64,000 nucleotides of DNA, from assembly GCF_001640805.2 (NCBI RefSeq), contig NC_066853.1, positions 20,483,242 through 20,547,241 of the forward strand. The letters are read 5' to 3'. The notes beneath the pieces are model-generated. The model worked only from the letters and a program-made list of their open reading frames with translations. It was not told where the DNA came from and searched no databases. This document shows, one piece after another, positions 1-12,000 of this stretch. Position numbers and translations under genes: made by a program. Position 1 is the stretch's first letter. Every line of letters starts with the position of its first letter. This DNA comes from Lates calcarifer. Its lineage: Eukaryota > Chordata > Actinopteri > Centropomidae.

Positions 1-175
1 ACAAGTATCTACAAAAACAATCTCCCAGTTATTCTGGATAACCCACAGACTTCAATTTGAGTAGTTTTCACTGGAACTACTTCTTACCAGAGAAATAGTT
101 TGGATTATCCAGAGAAACTGGGACACTATTTCTGGAAAGACATGCTGATGCTGAATTTTTAAAATGTAATTTTGT
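1..175. repeat. Fold-back (inverted-repeat) dispersed element, copy 1, truncated by window edge
   Basis: Bases 21-40 are the near-perfect reverse complement of 105-124 (18 of 20 positions). The similarity extends outward to the window edge on one side and to about 150 on the other. The same arm sequence (TATCCAGAG...CTGGA.AGACA) recurs at 43516-43549, so this is a dispersed family rather than a chance palindrome. It lies in an ehd2 intron. The family resembles non-autonomous inverted-repeat elements of fish, but I cannot name it. Confidence 0.65.
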
Positions 176-683
176 ATTGCTGTGGGACCCACAAACAACA
201 TTCCATTTACCTCCATTCTGCTGGGGTGGAGGAAGAAACCAAAACTATCTGCATGGCTGATACCACCAGTGATAACTGATGAAATATGTTTTTCATAATG
301 TGAATGCACTCACCATTTAAACTTGTTAGTTCGTCATGCGGATTGACTTGAATTGAACAAGTTACTTAAAGCGTAGATGATTAGATTAGTGGAAAAACTA
401 CAGTGAGATGATGATGACAGTTAATTCTCTATGGTACATTCCTCCAGATGTGCTGACGGACCTTTTGTCTGTACTACCTCTGCTCCTGATTATGATTTCA
501 TGGCTGCTCTGTTTACTGCTGGGAGGTTTTCTTGCCCTGCTGCCAAGTGTTATTGTGACAGACTCAACTAGTCCCATGAGTTAGCCAGGCGTGCCAAGGA
601 GATGAGTTTGTGAGACGACGCTCAGGGATGTGTGTCTCTGCAGGCCCCCCATGCCCTCTCCTCACCTTTGCTACTTCGCTCAC
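176..683. other. ehd2 intron sequence, no gene seen
   Basis: No further EHD exon is visible on the minus strand; in particular there is nothing resembling the conserved YDF...WFAERVD segment that should follow the G154 region. No other coding or RNA feature was recognised. Confidence 0.5.
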
Positions 684-2307
684 CTCGGCTCACTCTCTGC
701 TTGGCTCCGGACAGGATCCCCGGTGAATCGATAATGCTGATACTCTCCAGGACCTGGTTGGGCATCTGGGCGCACTGGAACCTGTATTTTGTTTTTTTTA
801 TTAGTAAAGTCATGTAAACAATGATAAGTTCACAGGGGTCATATTTGTTTGAAATACTGCCAGTGTCAATGGAAAGAATCTAAATCATGTGAAAAAATGG
901 TTAACTCTTATCAAAGAGGTCAATGTGATCCAAGGAGCAGATTGGAAGCTGCCCTCTTCAGACACCCCACCCCTCCCTCTGCGGGCCATTGTGTGCAAGC
1001 AGGCCTCTCATTGCTCGGGGCTTCCTGAAGGAAAATGACCACCACTGCCAGAATCAAACAATAAGGCCTGCTAACGATGTGTGGCTTAGAACAACAACAC
1101 AGTTTCCTGTAGTTTATGAGCTTAACGAGCCCACCGGTTCACAGAACAGGAAGTCAAAGCAAAAGGAGAGACGCAAATACGTTTGCAAACACACCCTACA
1201 GAGGGACAGAGGGACTCTGCTGGAAAACTGGCATCAGAACTCCATGTTGGAGCCCCAATAACAGGAGCACTGTATGTTCCTGTCACTTCTGGCCTGGATG
1301 TCCATGTTTCTAGTAGCTAAAAGAACTTTCATTACAAGACATGACTTCACAACAGTGGAAAAACATACACAGAAATCTGGCAGCCAAGACAGTAACCTTC
1401 AGTGTCGAGATTTATCTTACAGTTTCCCCGAGCCTCACAAAGTCTGTGTGACTGCATTTATTTGTCTTAGCCCCGAGGGGCTGTAGAGCCCCCTGACCTC
1501 GCCTTTGAACTTGCGTACATTGCAGTTCCTGTCTGAGTAGATTAGCTTTCATCATCCTCTCGGGTGATATCGCTCCCTTTCCCTGTTTTTCCACAAATAA
1601 GGCAAGTGCCTCCCTGCTCTGAAATTTGGCACGGGGACTTGAAATTCCAAAGAGCCAGAAAACTTTCTGTTATCTCTCCTTCTCTCTTTTCGCTCCCTAG
1701 CCTTTTCTCATGGAGTCTGACTATTTCATGGTGATATATATCTGGCTACCTCAGTGGAATCATTACACAACATACTGTGAATAAAATCCCTGCTCTCACC
1801 TGTTGAGGAAGGTGTTTCCAAATGGATTGAGTTTGCGGAAGGGCTTGTTGGGGTCTACAATAAGGGCGTTCCCAGGGATGACTCCCTCCACCTCCCCGTG
1901 CATGATGGCAGTGAAGCAGTCAGTGGTAGGTTCAGGTCCAATCCTGCTCCCAGGAATATCCTGCTCCAGTAGATACCTGTCAGTCACACACATAGCTTGT
2001 GATTTTTGTTTCACTAAATGCAAACTTAGCAATCACCCACAATTCAACAGTGAACAAATGTTTGATGTAGAGCTGTAACACCTTACTTAATGAATGTTGT
2101 CTTCCCTGTGGAGTACTGTCCCACCACCAGCACCATGGGCTTGTTATCAAAGTCTGCATCCTCAAGACTGGGAGAGTGGAAATCATGGAAGCCATAGTAC
2201 TGCTCCAGAGGCAGCAGCTTCTTTCGATACAGGGACTTGAGCCCTTCTGTCACAGTGCGGATCACCTCAGGCGCCTTCTTCACATTTTTTCGCCCCCAGC
2301 GTGACAT
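684..2307 (-). CDS. ehd2: EH-domain-containing protein 2 (partial, N-terminal coding exons)
   Basis: This is the 5' part of an EHD-family membrane-remodelling ATPase. EHD2 is a dynamin-like protein that forms oligomers at the necks of caveolae. Coding exons on the minus strand are 2307-2087, 1976-1800 and 781-684. Their joins restore codons K74 and R133, giving 165 codons plus one base. The P-loop GQYSTGKT lies at residues 63-70 and the switch motif DSPG at 151-154. The stretches [16 protein letters not shown] and [11 protein letters not shown] read as EHD2 rather than EHD1, 3 or 4. The G-domain remainder, helical region and C-terminal EH domain are not in the window; no next exon is visible in 1-683, so the gene continues off the left edge. 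The start at 2307 gives an N-terminus ([11 protein letters not shown]) that differs from mammalian EHD2 but then aligns well. Whether this is ehd2a or ehd2b cannot be settled here. Confidence 0.9.
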
Positions 2308-4250
2308 GCTGATTGACTGATGAGAACGTGAGCTTCTTCAAAAAATCAGTGTAAGAGTTGTGTGTGTGGTTTGGAGCTGTATTTCCTGTCGTTGAACCTT
2401 GGAAAACCTTCAGGTGTTTCCTGTATTTACACCAACGCCGTTCTCTTGTCCTTGAAACCTCCTCTCTGCACACGCCGAGAGGAACGATAGAGCTGATCTT
2501 CTGTTTGAAGTCTGGATCTTCCTCTTTGAAAACAGTTGCAGCACTGACAAATTTTATTTCCTGGAAGAGGGGCAGAAAATGAGACAAATGAGATTAATCC
2601 AGGTGGCAAAAAAAAAAGTTTCTTAGTGTTCTTGTACCTGGGGATGAAAGCCTGCCATAACCTAGAGTGAGGATGTGGAATCTGCGTAAGCCTCAGCCCA
2701 CCAGGAGTCTGCCAAGCATTGTCAGTGCGTGCCTGGAAAAAGTTGGTGTTCACGCTGGAAAACTTGCAAACCCAGCCCTGAATCAGGATTCATGCAGGCA
2801 CAGCTCATTTCTTTACAGTGAAATGAGTAAGACATTCCTTTTTTCCCCTGCAGTTCCTATCAGTGGAACATGAAATACGTGCATGGCTCATGAAAGGAAA
2901 AGACCTCTTAAGGTGTAGTCTATACCATGGAAAAACAAATTTAACCCTCTTCTAGCAATCTTTTTTTTCCACTGTAGTCTACATAAACAGAAACACTGGA
3001 TTAGGAATTGGATGCACAGCTCATCATTAGAAGCAAACTGACACAAAGGCACATGAGAAAGACACGCATCAGCAGACGGTAACTCATCTGTGAAGGGTTT
3101 CTCCCTTTCAAATCCTCTCTGAACTAGGATAAAAAAAAAAAAAATCTGCCCAGAGGGGACTAGGCAATGCTGTACTGACATGTCACAAGACCAGTGTGGA
3201 CAGAGTTCTACTCAAAATGGCGAACAGTGGAGATCTACAGAAAAGACATTGAAATGTGATTTGCCCGCCATTACATACAGAAGTACTGTGCCAGCCAAGG
3301 CTGCATGAGTAAAAGCTGATTTACAGGCTTCCCGTGAGAATTAAAGGTTTGGTTAAGGCTCTGGAATCAGTTTCTAAAGTTAAAGGATGATGGAAAATGC
3401 CTTGTGGGTTTGTGAACCACAATTGCAACATGGTTTTTGGGTTTGGAACAAGAAATGTAAGATTTTAGTCTGCAGGAGCAACAAGTATCAGTGGAGTAAT
3501 AGTTCAATAACCAAATGAAGAAATGGGTAAAATGTTTAAAAAGACTATTGAGAGTTTACAGACAGTTCCCTAGTGCATTGAATCCTCAGATAAACTATGA
3601 TCTTTCCACTTACCAAATACCATCAGGGCTCGGTAACCTCTGCTGCATCACAACCTGGCTAAATTTGGGCAAAAGATCAAATTCAAGCTGATAATTAAAG
3701 CCATGTTTAAAGTTTAAAAAGGAGTATTTACCAGGTTATTACGGAGTAAGCACAGACTTCTTCAAGCACCTTGGTCTCTCTCTTTCTCCAGGCTTGCCCT
3801 CTGGAGTTGGGAAAAATATTTTGACTTGAGGAGACAAAAACAGTCTCTTGGAGCTGCAGCTACATGTATGGGTGTACCTCTGACAGCAAATAGGAACCCT
3901 CAGTGGAGCGTCAGCGCAGCGAGATTATAGAGGATCGTTCTTCTCCAGGGTTTAATGTATTTCAGATGAGCTCCAGATCTGGCATGGATCCTCACTTTGC
4001 TTGCTGAAAGAGCACAAGGCAAACACTCAGACACACAGGCGCACCACACTAAGGCTAACTTTTCTCTCCCCTTGCTTGCTTCTCCTAGTTTTTAACGCAC
4101 CTCCTCTTCCAGGGATGCCTGGCAACACTGTGGGCAGCAAATACACTATGCTGAGGGCAGGGATGAGCTGAGCTGTGGTCAGAGGGTGTGGAGCTGGAGG
4201 AGGGGGGGTTGTGAATAAATAATTTGGGTGGAGTCATTTTTTAAAAATCT
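2308..4250 (-). promoter_or_regulatory. ehd2: ehd2 5' untranslated and upstream region (candidate upstream exon near 3732-3960)
   Basis: Upstream of the ehd2 ATG on the minus strand is a short leader. Further out, a good splice donor (CCTG|GTAAATACT) sits at about 3732 and would end a non-coding first exon starting near 3950. A TATAAT-like box lies close to 3925. The mapping is inference from splice-like and promoter-like signals only. No open reading frame here looks real. Confidence 0.25.
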
Positions 4251-5460
4251 TTTTCTTAAACATGACATAACCTCAGTGTCTTTATGCATATTTATAACGA
4301 TTAACACAACCCCATGTTACACCCCTCCAGCTGTGGCTTCCACTCCTCCACGTTCTTCTATTTTTTTTTTTTTGTTTTTTTTTCCTACACTACTGTAACA
4401 TGTCATACTTTTACAGATGTGACAGTTTTTCCCCTCTCCAGTCTTAAACTCTTATGCTCCTCCCAAACTGTTAACCTTCCAGGGGATGAAGCACACACAC
4501 AAGCTCGACTTTTCCACTTCCATGCACCACCTGCTGGCTGCCTGATAGAGAACACACCCCAGCACCGCCACCATTACCACCATCCCCTCCTGACGAATCA
4601 TACAGTACTCCTCAGTCATCATTAGTCACTCAAAGGAATGTATCCAGAAGGTCTGGAATCACTGTCTAAACAGCTGGACAAATGACTAGAGGACCTGCAA
4701 TGTTTCATAAAAGAAGCAAGGTTTAATTTACAGTTTTACTAAATGTACATTTCTTTTTAAAAAGTGTCATTATACACAATAAATACAATACAAAATTAAT
4801 CTGTAATACTATACTTCAAATTCTCTCACTGTCTTTTTGTACATTATTATTGTTCCTTTTTTTCCATTTCAATGCTTGTGCTGTGTTTGTGTTTGAATTG
4901 TCCACCAGGCTTAAAAACGACAAAAAAAACACACACACACACACACACGGGAGGCAGGGATACAGTTGCAGAAATATGAAACAGACTGAGAACACAGAAA
5001 ATCAACATTTAAAACTGGCCTGCCCCCTGCTGACTAAAATGCATAAAGTCCTAACCTGGCATCATGAGTAACAGGGGGGGGGCAGGTGTGTGTGTGTGGA
5101 GGCATTGTCTAAAAACAAGAACCTGGAAAATCATCTGACATTAGAAGCAGAAAATAAATGAATTTCCTCACATGTTCATTTACATCTTGACTGTATGGTA
5201 CAACAGTACCCATGATCAGTCAAAAGGAATACAACTTCACAATTGTCCAAATGATTTTCTCAACATGTTTTCCTGTAAAATGCATGTGATGTCTATATGA
5301 AATGCAAACATTAACTTGATTTTGCAAATTGAAGACAAAGACCTGTTGCCGTAGGAGCACTGTAACTGATATTCTGAAATTTATTCTCGATTAAGGACAT
5401 TTTTTTCATTTTAGCATTTGCTGTTTGCATTGACAGGGCAGCATCATCTTTGTGATAAGA
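4250..5460. other. Intergenic / distal 3' region between ehd2 and bicra
   Basis: AT-rich sequence with a short (CA)n tract at 4930-4948 and poly(T) runs at about 4360-4382. No coding exon was recognised. A minus-strand AATAAA at 5390-5395 could extend the bicra 3' UTR into this stretch. Confidence 0.4.
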
Positions 5461-5468
5461 GAATTATG

Positions 5469-5474
5469 TTTATT
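5469..5474 (-). promoter_or_regulatory. bicra: Candidate bicra polyadenylation signal
   Basis: TTTATT on the plus strand reads AATAAA on the bicra strand, about 580 bases past the stop codon. A second AATAAA at 5390-5395 is an alternative. Which one is used cannot be told from sequence. Confidence 0.4.
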
Positions 5475-6055
5475 TAATAAAGGAAGATGCTGTATGTATG
5501 TGTACGTATGACCTTTTACAGCATGAACCTGGTTGTATTCTCTTTTGCCTCTCAGCTGCATGTAGCCAAGTTAAAGAAAGTTGCTGTCTTCTCTTTGAAC
5601 AAGCTGCCTGATGCTCATTAGGACACTGTTTAAACCCGGAGATTAACCGTTGTGGACTGGTGCTCAGGCCACATGAAAGGAATGTATGAATAGTGAATGA
5701 GAGAAAGAAAAGATCAAAAGTGAGAAAGAGAGAAAGAAATAGAGAACAGCAACCTCTGACAATTTCATCTTGTTTCTCAAGCTTGGCTGACAGAACACAT
5801 ACAAGGCAGGCATCTTCAAGTCTGCAACTCACAGAGACAGTTTTACCTTAGACCACACTCACACTTATTCTGCCACGGGTCTACCTCAGGCTGTAAATGA
5901 CAAAGAAATGTCTGGACAATTCAAATGGACAAACAAAGCCAACACAGCTTGGCAGAGTAGTACAGTGATACTGTTTTCACAGTGCCCCCCTTCCCCTGCC
6001 TCCAAATCTGTCTCTTAGTTCCCCCTTGTCAGTCTGGCCTGGGGCTGAGGGGCTG

Positions 6056-9000
6056 TTATCTGCTTTGAGTCTGGGGCACCAGGCTGCCATTGTGGCCACG
6101 GCCACCGACCTGAGGGTGCTGGGCCAAGGAGGAGGATGAGGAAGCAGAAGAAGGGGGTGGGACTGAGGGTCTGTGGGAGGAAGCTGCCGAGCCCCCTGGG
6201 CGCTGGCTTTGGTGTTGGTGAGGCCTGCTGTTGCCCCCTTTAATGGGGTGCCCACGGGCAGAGGGCTCTTGCTGCAGATTTAGGATGCTGTCGATGGCGC
6301 ACTGCAGGTGCTCGTTCAGAGAGTCATCTGGGGGGCTGCCGCTAGAGAAGCTGGCGTTATCCATGTCAGGGGAGTCTGATTTGCAGCGTTTGGCAGGAAG
6401 CAAAGAGTCTCGTGTGAAGGACGATTGGGGAGAGGGAGGCCCAGGGGCATGCTGGTCCATTCTGAATGTCCCACCCACCCTATGTCTATTTTTTCCACCC
6501 GCCCTCTTATATGTACTTACATCTGTCTCTTGGTCTGTGTGCTCATCTGCTCTCTCCTTTGCCCCTTCCTTGTCTAGGAGCTGTGGGAGATGATGGTGTT
6601 GTGTGGTTTTGATACCACGGTTAAACACCTCGTCCACGTCGTCCAGCCCCTGCATTGCACTCCCTAAACGTCCTGTTTCGTGGCTTGACTCTGTGTGAGT
6701 ATGCAAGGCCTCCCTGCCTCTTTTCTCCACCTTCACACTGGCTATGACTGTCCGTTCTGAGGGAGGAGATGGGGCCTCGTGCCTAGGGGGTGATGGTGTG
6801 GGTCTGGGATAGGATAAACTTTCGTCTCCTCCCCCTGGGACACCCGGTCGGACCCGGGGACTAATGTTTTCGCGATAGGTTTTTCGAAGGGGGAGGCGGC
6901 AGGTTGTCGGCGAGGGATTGGCAGTGGAGGCAGGATTGTGTTTGGCCCCACCCATTTCGTGATGATCCAACGTCCCATTCATTTGAGTAGTGGAGGAGGA
7001 TGACGACGACCAAGTATGAGAGGAAGAGGTAGAGGAAGATGGGGCTGCACTGGGGGGAACATTACCTCTCAGTGGTGGGTTACACTGAGTGGCTGCTATG
7101 GTGACTGTTGAGGCAGAGGAAGCAGTGCATATGGGAGACTGAGTTCTGATGACTGTAGTAGGAAGAGTTGATAAAGAGTGGGACTTTGGATGTGGTACAG
7201 CAGCCTCAGACTGAGGCTGAGTCTGAGACTGGGTTATGGACTGGCTGCTCTGCTGAGGCTGAGGTGTGTGCACTGGGTCTAAGGCAGTGTTATGGACCAC
7301 CTTACTGAATCCCGTTTGATCCTGCTTGATCTTCAGCTTCAAGCCGATTCTCCTGCGAGCCTCGTAGGTCTTGATAGGCGGTTTGCTGGTTCTCTGTGGG
7401 AGAGCGTCGTCATCGTCAGCTGCTTGAGAATTAAAGGATGAGGACGAGAAAGAGGAAGATGCTGCTGGAGTACGACTGAAGGAGGAGCTCTGGTTGGTGG
7501 GTTCGGCCACCTGCTTGCCCACTGCAACTGGAGGTGGTGGACAGCTGCTGGACCAAGACACAGAGGCTCCACCCCCACCCTGCTTTATTACCAGTTTGGT
7601 AGGAGGGAAAGGGGTGACAGAAGTGGTGGCTGGAGGAGCAGGGGCAGGAGCAGGAGCAGGAGCTGGAGCTGGAGCTGGAGCTGGAGCTGGAGCTGGAGCC
7701 GGAGCCGGAGCCGGAGCCGGACTTGGGATAGGTGCAGGAAGAGGGTTTGGGATTATGTTTGGAAGAGGGGCTGGGGCTGGGGCAAGAGCAGCAGGTGCAA
7801 GGGCAGGGGCAGCAGCTACACCTCCACTCATTGAGGTGCGCTCAACAGAAGAGGATTTTTCTTGGGATGAAACTACACTCTCAAACATGCGTGCATTTGC
7901 AACAAACTCCTCTGCAATAAAATAACACAGAATCAAAGCATTAGCAATCAAATCCACAAAAGCATACAATTTAGATGAAGATGACAACAAGACAACAATG
8001 TATCACAGACAGTGGTTGGATACCTGGTCTCTCCTTGGCCAAAATCCTGTCCTGACTCAATGCAATCTTCTCCTCCTGAATGAACATCCGGTCAATCATC
8101 ACCATCTCTGCCGAGGGGCCCAGTCTCTGCTCAGGTTCAAATGCCAACAACCATCAGTTCAAAATCAATTCAGGACAAAGCAGACAACAAGAAGGCCTGT
8201 GAGAATGCTGGTTTATAAACTTACTTTTGACTCTGCAAAGAGCAGGTAGCGATATTTATCCAGCATGGCCTGGGTCCTTTTCAGCAGCTGGCTGGAGACC
8301 CTCTCAAATTCATCATCCACTGTGCACAAGAAAACCACAATTTTAATGAAGTGCTCGAATTTGGGAAGAAAGTACTATACCTTACACAACCTGCTCTACA
8401 GGCTATAGAGTTTGTTACCTCTTTGATAGTCTTGAGAAGAGTTGGCAGTTCCCTGGTAGAGATGGTAAGGCAGCAGTCTGTGCAGTGTGTCCTCAAAAGA
8501 GTGGAAAGGAGCACTATAGTTTGGGTGAAGCACTGAACCCTGCTGTTTCCTCAGCTGTTCTAGCATCCTGCAGTGAGGTGTGGATAAAAAAATACTTGTC
8601 ACAAAAAAAGGCATTTTTAGACAGTTAATAACTAAAATTCCTACGACACACACCTGGCTTCTTTGCTGGGCTCTGCGCTGAAAGGCATCTTCATTGTTGT
8701 TGTCTGTGATGAGAAAGAGATAAAAACCAGGGATTAAAACCATCAGACCGAAGCTTAAACATTTGAGGCAGTTTTTAGGACCTTGCTAAGATGAAGTGAT
8801 AATACTACTTTACCTGAGTTTGTGCTGGAGCTGGGGGCTGTGGAGCAGGCATCTGAGTCAGATTAGCTCCTAACACCTGTATCTGCATCCCTTGTTTTCC
8901 CAGAGTCATCCCTCCAACTGAGCTGATCACTCCTGGCTTTGGCTGAACCTGTGAGGAAAAGGAGAAAGACGTTTAGAAACGGGCAAAGTACATTAAAAAA

Positions 9001-12000
9001 AAAAACTAGCATTTCCAATTCTGTAACCACCACTCAGTCCTTGTGGAAGGAATTAGCTTTGCAGTGTTACCTACCTGTGCAGGCTGGGTAAGGCTGGCAG
9101 GAGTGACAGTCTGATTCACCATTGCTCCAGCTGGCCCTTGGGCTCCTGAGAATACCTGTAAGTCACTTGATGCTACAATAAGAGGAAACAAATCATTACA
9201 AAGGGAAATAATTCAAGGGTGTTTGGGGTCCTGCCGTTTTGCATCATTAGCAGTAAATTGTGTCTAACCTGTAGCAGGAGTTTTGACAAGCACTGACGTC
9301 GGCTGCAGCACTGAGGGAAGCTGAGCAGGTGTACTACTGCTGCCTGTTGATGCAATCACGACTTTATCAGCAGGCACATCTTGCTGGGAACTGAACTGAC
9401 TGGTGGCTTGAGGCTGAGGCTGAGGCTGAGGCTGCATGGGCTGCTTCGCCTGCAGCAGGATGTTCTGCTGGACCTGAAAACACACCAGGACACGGTTTGC
9501 TTGCATCTAGTCACATAGGACATGATCATATTTTCACATCAACATCAACTGCACAACTAGGGTGGGAAAGTAGCATGTGACCTTAAAACACATAATTTTG
9601 GTAACACCTTTGACTGCATTCTGAGTCCATAAGAGAATTTTGAGGTGAACTGGGACAATACCTGGTGCAGCTTATCCAGCAACTGTTTCTGTTGAGGCGA
9701 GGGCTGGGTGATGCCTGACAGGGTCTGAATTTGCGCGCCTACTAATTGCAGGTGGTGCTGCTGCTCTGCTGTCAGGCCCTGGATGGGAACCTGGGCTTTC
9801 ACTACAGCAGTAGCAGAAGTGCTGACAGGAGGCGCAGTGAACTGGTGCTGTGCAGGTGGTGCAGGAGGCTTAGGTGACTGTGACATAGGAGGCATATCTT
9901 GTTGATAAGGGGCAGGCTGAGAGGCCGGCCGTGGCTGAGTCTGAAGCTGAACTTGAATGTGTGGCTGCTGGAGTTGTGTCTGCTGCGGCTGGCCTTGCGG
10001 AGCTGGTTGGGCAGACTCTGTGATTTGGTTATGGACTATGAAGAGTGGAGGGTGAGATGAGGGCGTGCAGGAGCGGGAGGGAGTTTGAGACTGTGGCTGA
10101 GGCTGAGAGGGAGGACGCGACTGCTGCTGATGGTGTGGTGACTGGATCTGCTGGCTCAGGGTGAGCGGAGACTGAGAAGGCTGAGGGCTGTCAGCCACTG
10201 GGGGTGCTGTGGTGTGAGTGGTCAAGGCTGTTGAGGGAGACATGCCCTGGATCTTCAGGGGCTGCTGATGTCCACTGGAGGGTACCTGAAGAGGTGGAAT
10301 CACAATACATTGATATGTGTATTGATTCAAGAATGTAAACAGTATTTGAACAGAGAAGGAAATTGGGACATTAAGCACAAAAATCGAACACACAAAAAGT
10401 TCTACATGCACACCGTATATAATAAATGTGATTCTAGTACATGGTTCAAGATTTGATGCTAAACACAAAACAGGGCTGGGCGATATGGCTATATCACAGT
10501 CTTAACAGAACAGCTTTTTGCCAAATATCTGCATGATCATATATAAAATACTTGACTGTGATGTTTAATACAACGATAGCATTCCACTGTTATGCATTGC
10601 ATTAGACAAAACTCATATGTGAAACAAACACTTCAATAATAATAATAATTTCACTGACAATCAACACACAAAAATATGGAATTATCGCCCAACCCCTTTA
10701 CAAAATTACACAAACATGGGTAAAACAACACCAGACAATACACAAGCAAAGTGTTAGACTCAAAAATGAGTTTTGAGTAGCTGCTGAAGTAAAAGTAGTA
10801 GAAGCCCAATGATTTTTTACTAGCATCTGAGGAGGATTATACATAAAAAGGGAGCAATGATCATTTGGCGAGCCAAAAAGAAAAACAGTTGACGAAAGCA
10901 AGAAGTCAAGATTTGCGGGCTTGTGATGGTTAAGTAGAACGTGATCTGAAGACTTCAGGGACGGGAGTCAGGGGAGTGTGTAATTTTGGTTTGGGAGTCA
11001 TTACACTGGTCAGACTACGGGTTACAAGGGGTAGTGGCGCTGTAAGCACATATGAGTCTAAATAAGAAGTGCAGGGTTGTGAGGTGTGGATCAATTGATC
11101 AGTCAATGATCAGTAATGCAGCAGATGAAGGTGAGTTGACTGAATTTGACTGAGCAAGGTGAGTTGATTAAATCAGTGTTAGTAAAAAGGTTGAGAAGAT
11201 GCACTTGGCACCTTGTTAGCTCTTCTAGTAAGCATGAGCATGTTTTTGTGTTCTGTTACAAAAATACATGGAATGAATGAAGAACATACCAAATTAGTTA
11301 AACAGTTAACTTTACTTGATTACCAGTCCCAAATTCTATAGAGGTGGATAAAGTTAAACATTAAAATAGCAGTGGCTAATACACAATACGTATGAACAAT
11401 TGGAATGATCATGCCATTACATATAATGAAGCAATGTGAGAAACACACAGAGGCTGCAAGCAAATGAGTAATTTTTGCACAGGAATTGCATAGCAACAGT
11501 GTGAGGCATGGAAGCAATGACTAATGCAGAAGTACAGAGCAGTGATGGGGAAAGGTAAGATACCCTAACGTTGTGGCGGCAGCAGCAGCAATAAGTGGGT
11601 GGGGCTTAACATAAAGGGGCATTTCTACCTGCTTTACCACTGCTGTCATGTGGGAGGGGCCAGGGGAAGGACTGTGGCTCTGACCCACCCAAGAGTCAGT
11701 TAATTGGCTGTCATGGACAGCAGGGGCCAGAGCAGTGATGCTGTTGCTGCTGACGATTACAGACGCTGGTACGCCCACAGAGGGGGTTGACTCATTCTCT
11801 GTTTGGTGGTGCTGCTCCTAATAGGAGTACATTTACCATTTCAGGACGAGGGAAGGAAGAAGGAAGGGGATTGGAGGGAAGGGGGGAGTAAAATAGTAAA
11901 CCAAAGATGTCAGACCAAGATATCACTCCGTGCATGTTATTAATTTTTTTAAGACAATGTTAACTGTACACAATTAAAGCAAACATGCATCGAGTGGAAC

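Noticed and set aside
7494..7925. 143-residue plus-strand open frame rich in Gly-Ala
   Set aside because: It is the antisense shadow of the Pro-Ala repeat in the bicra last exon; it has no splice context and no recognisable domain.
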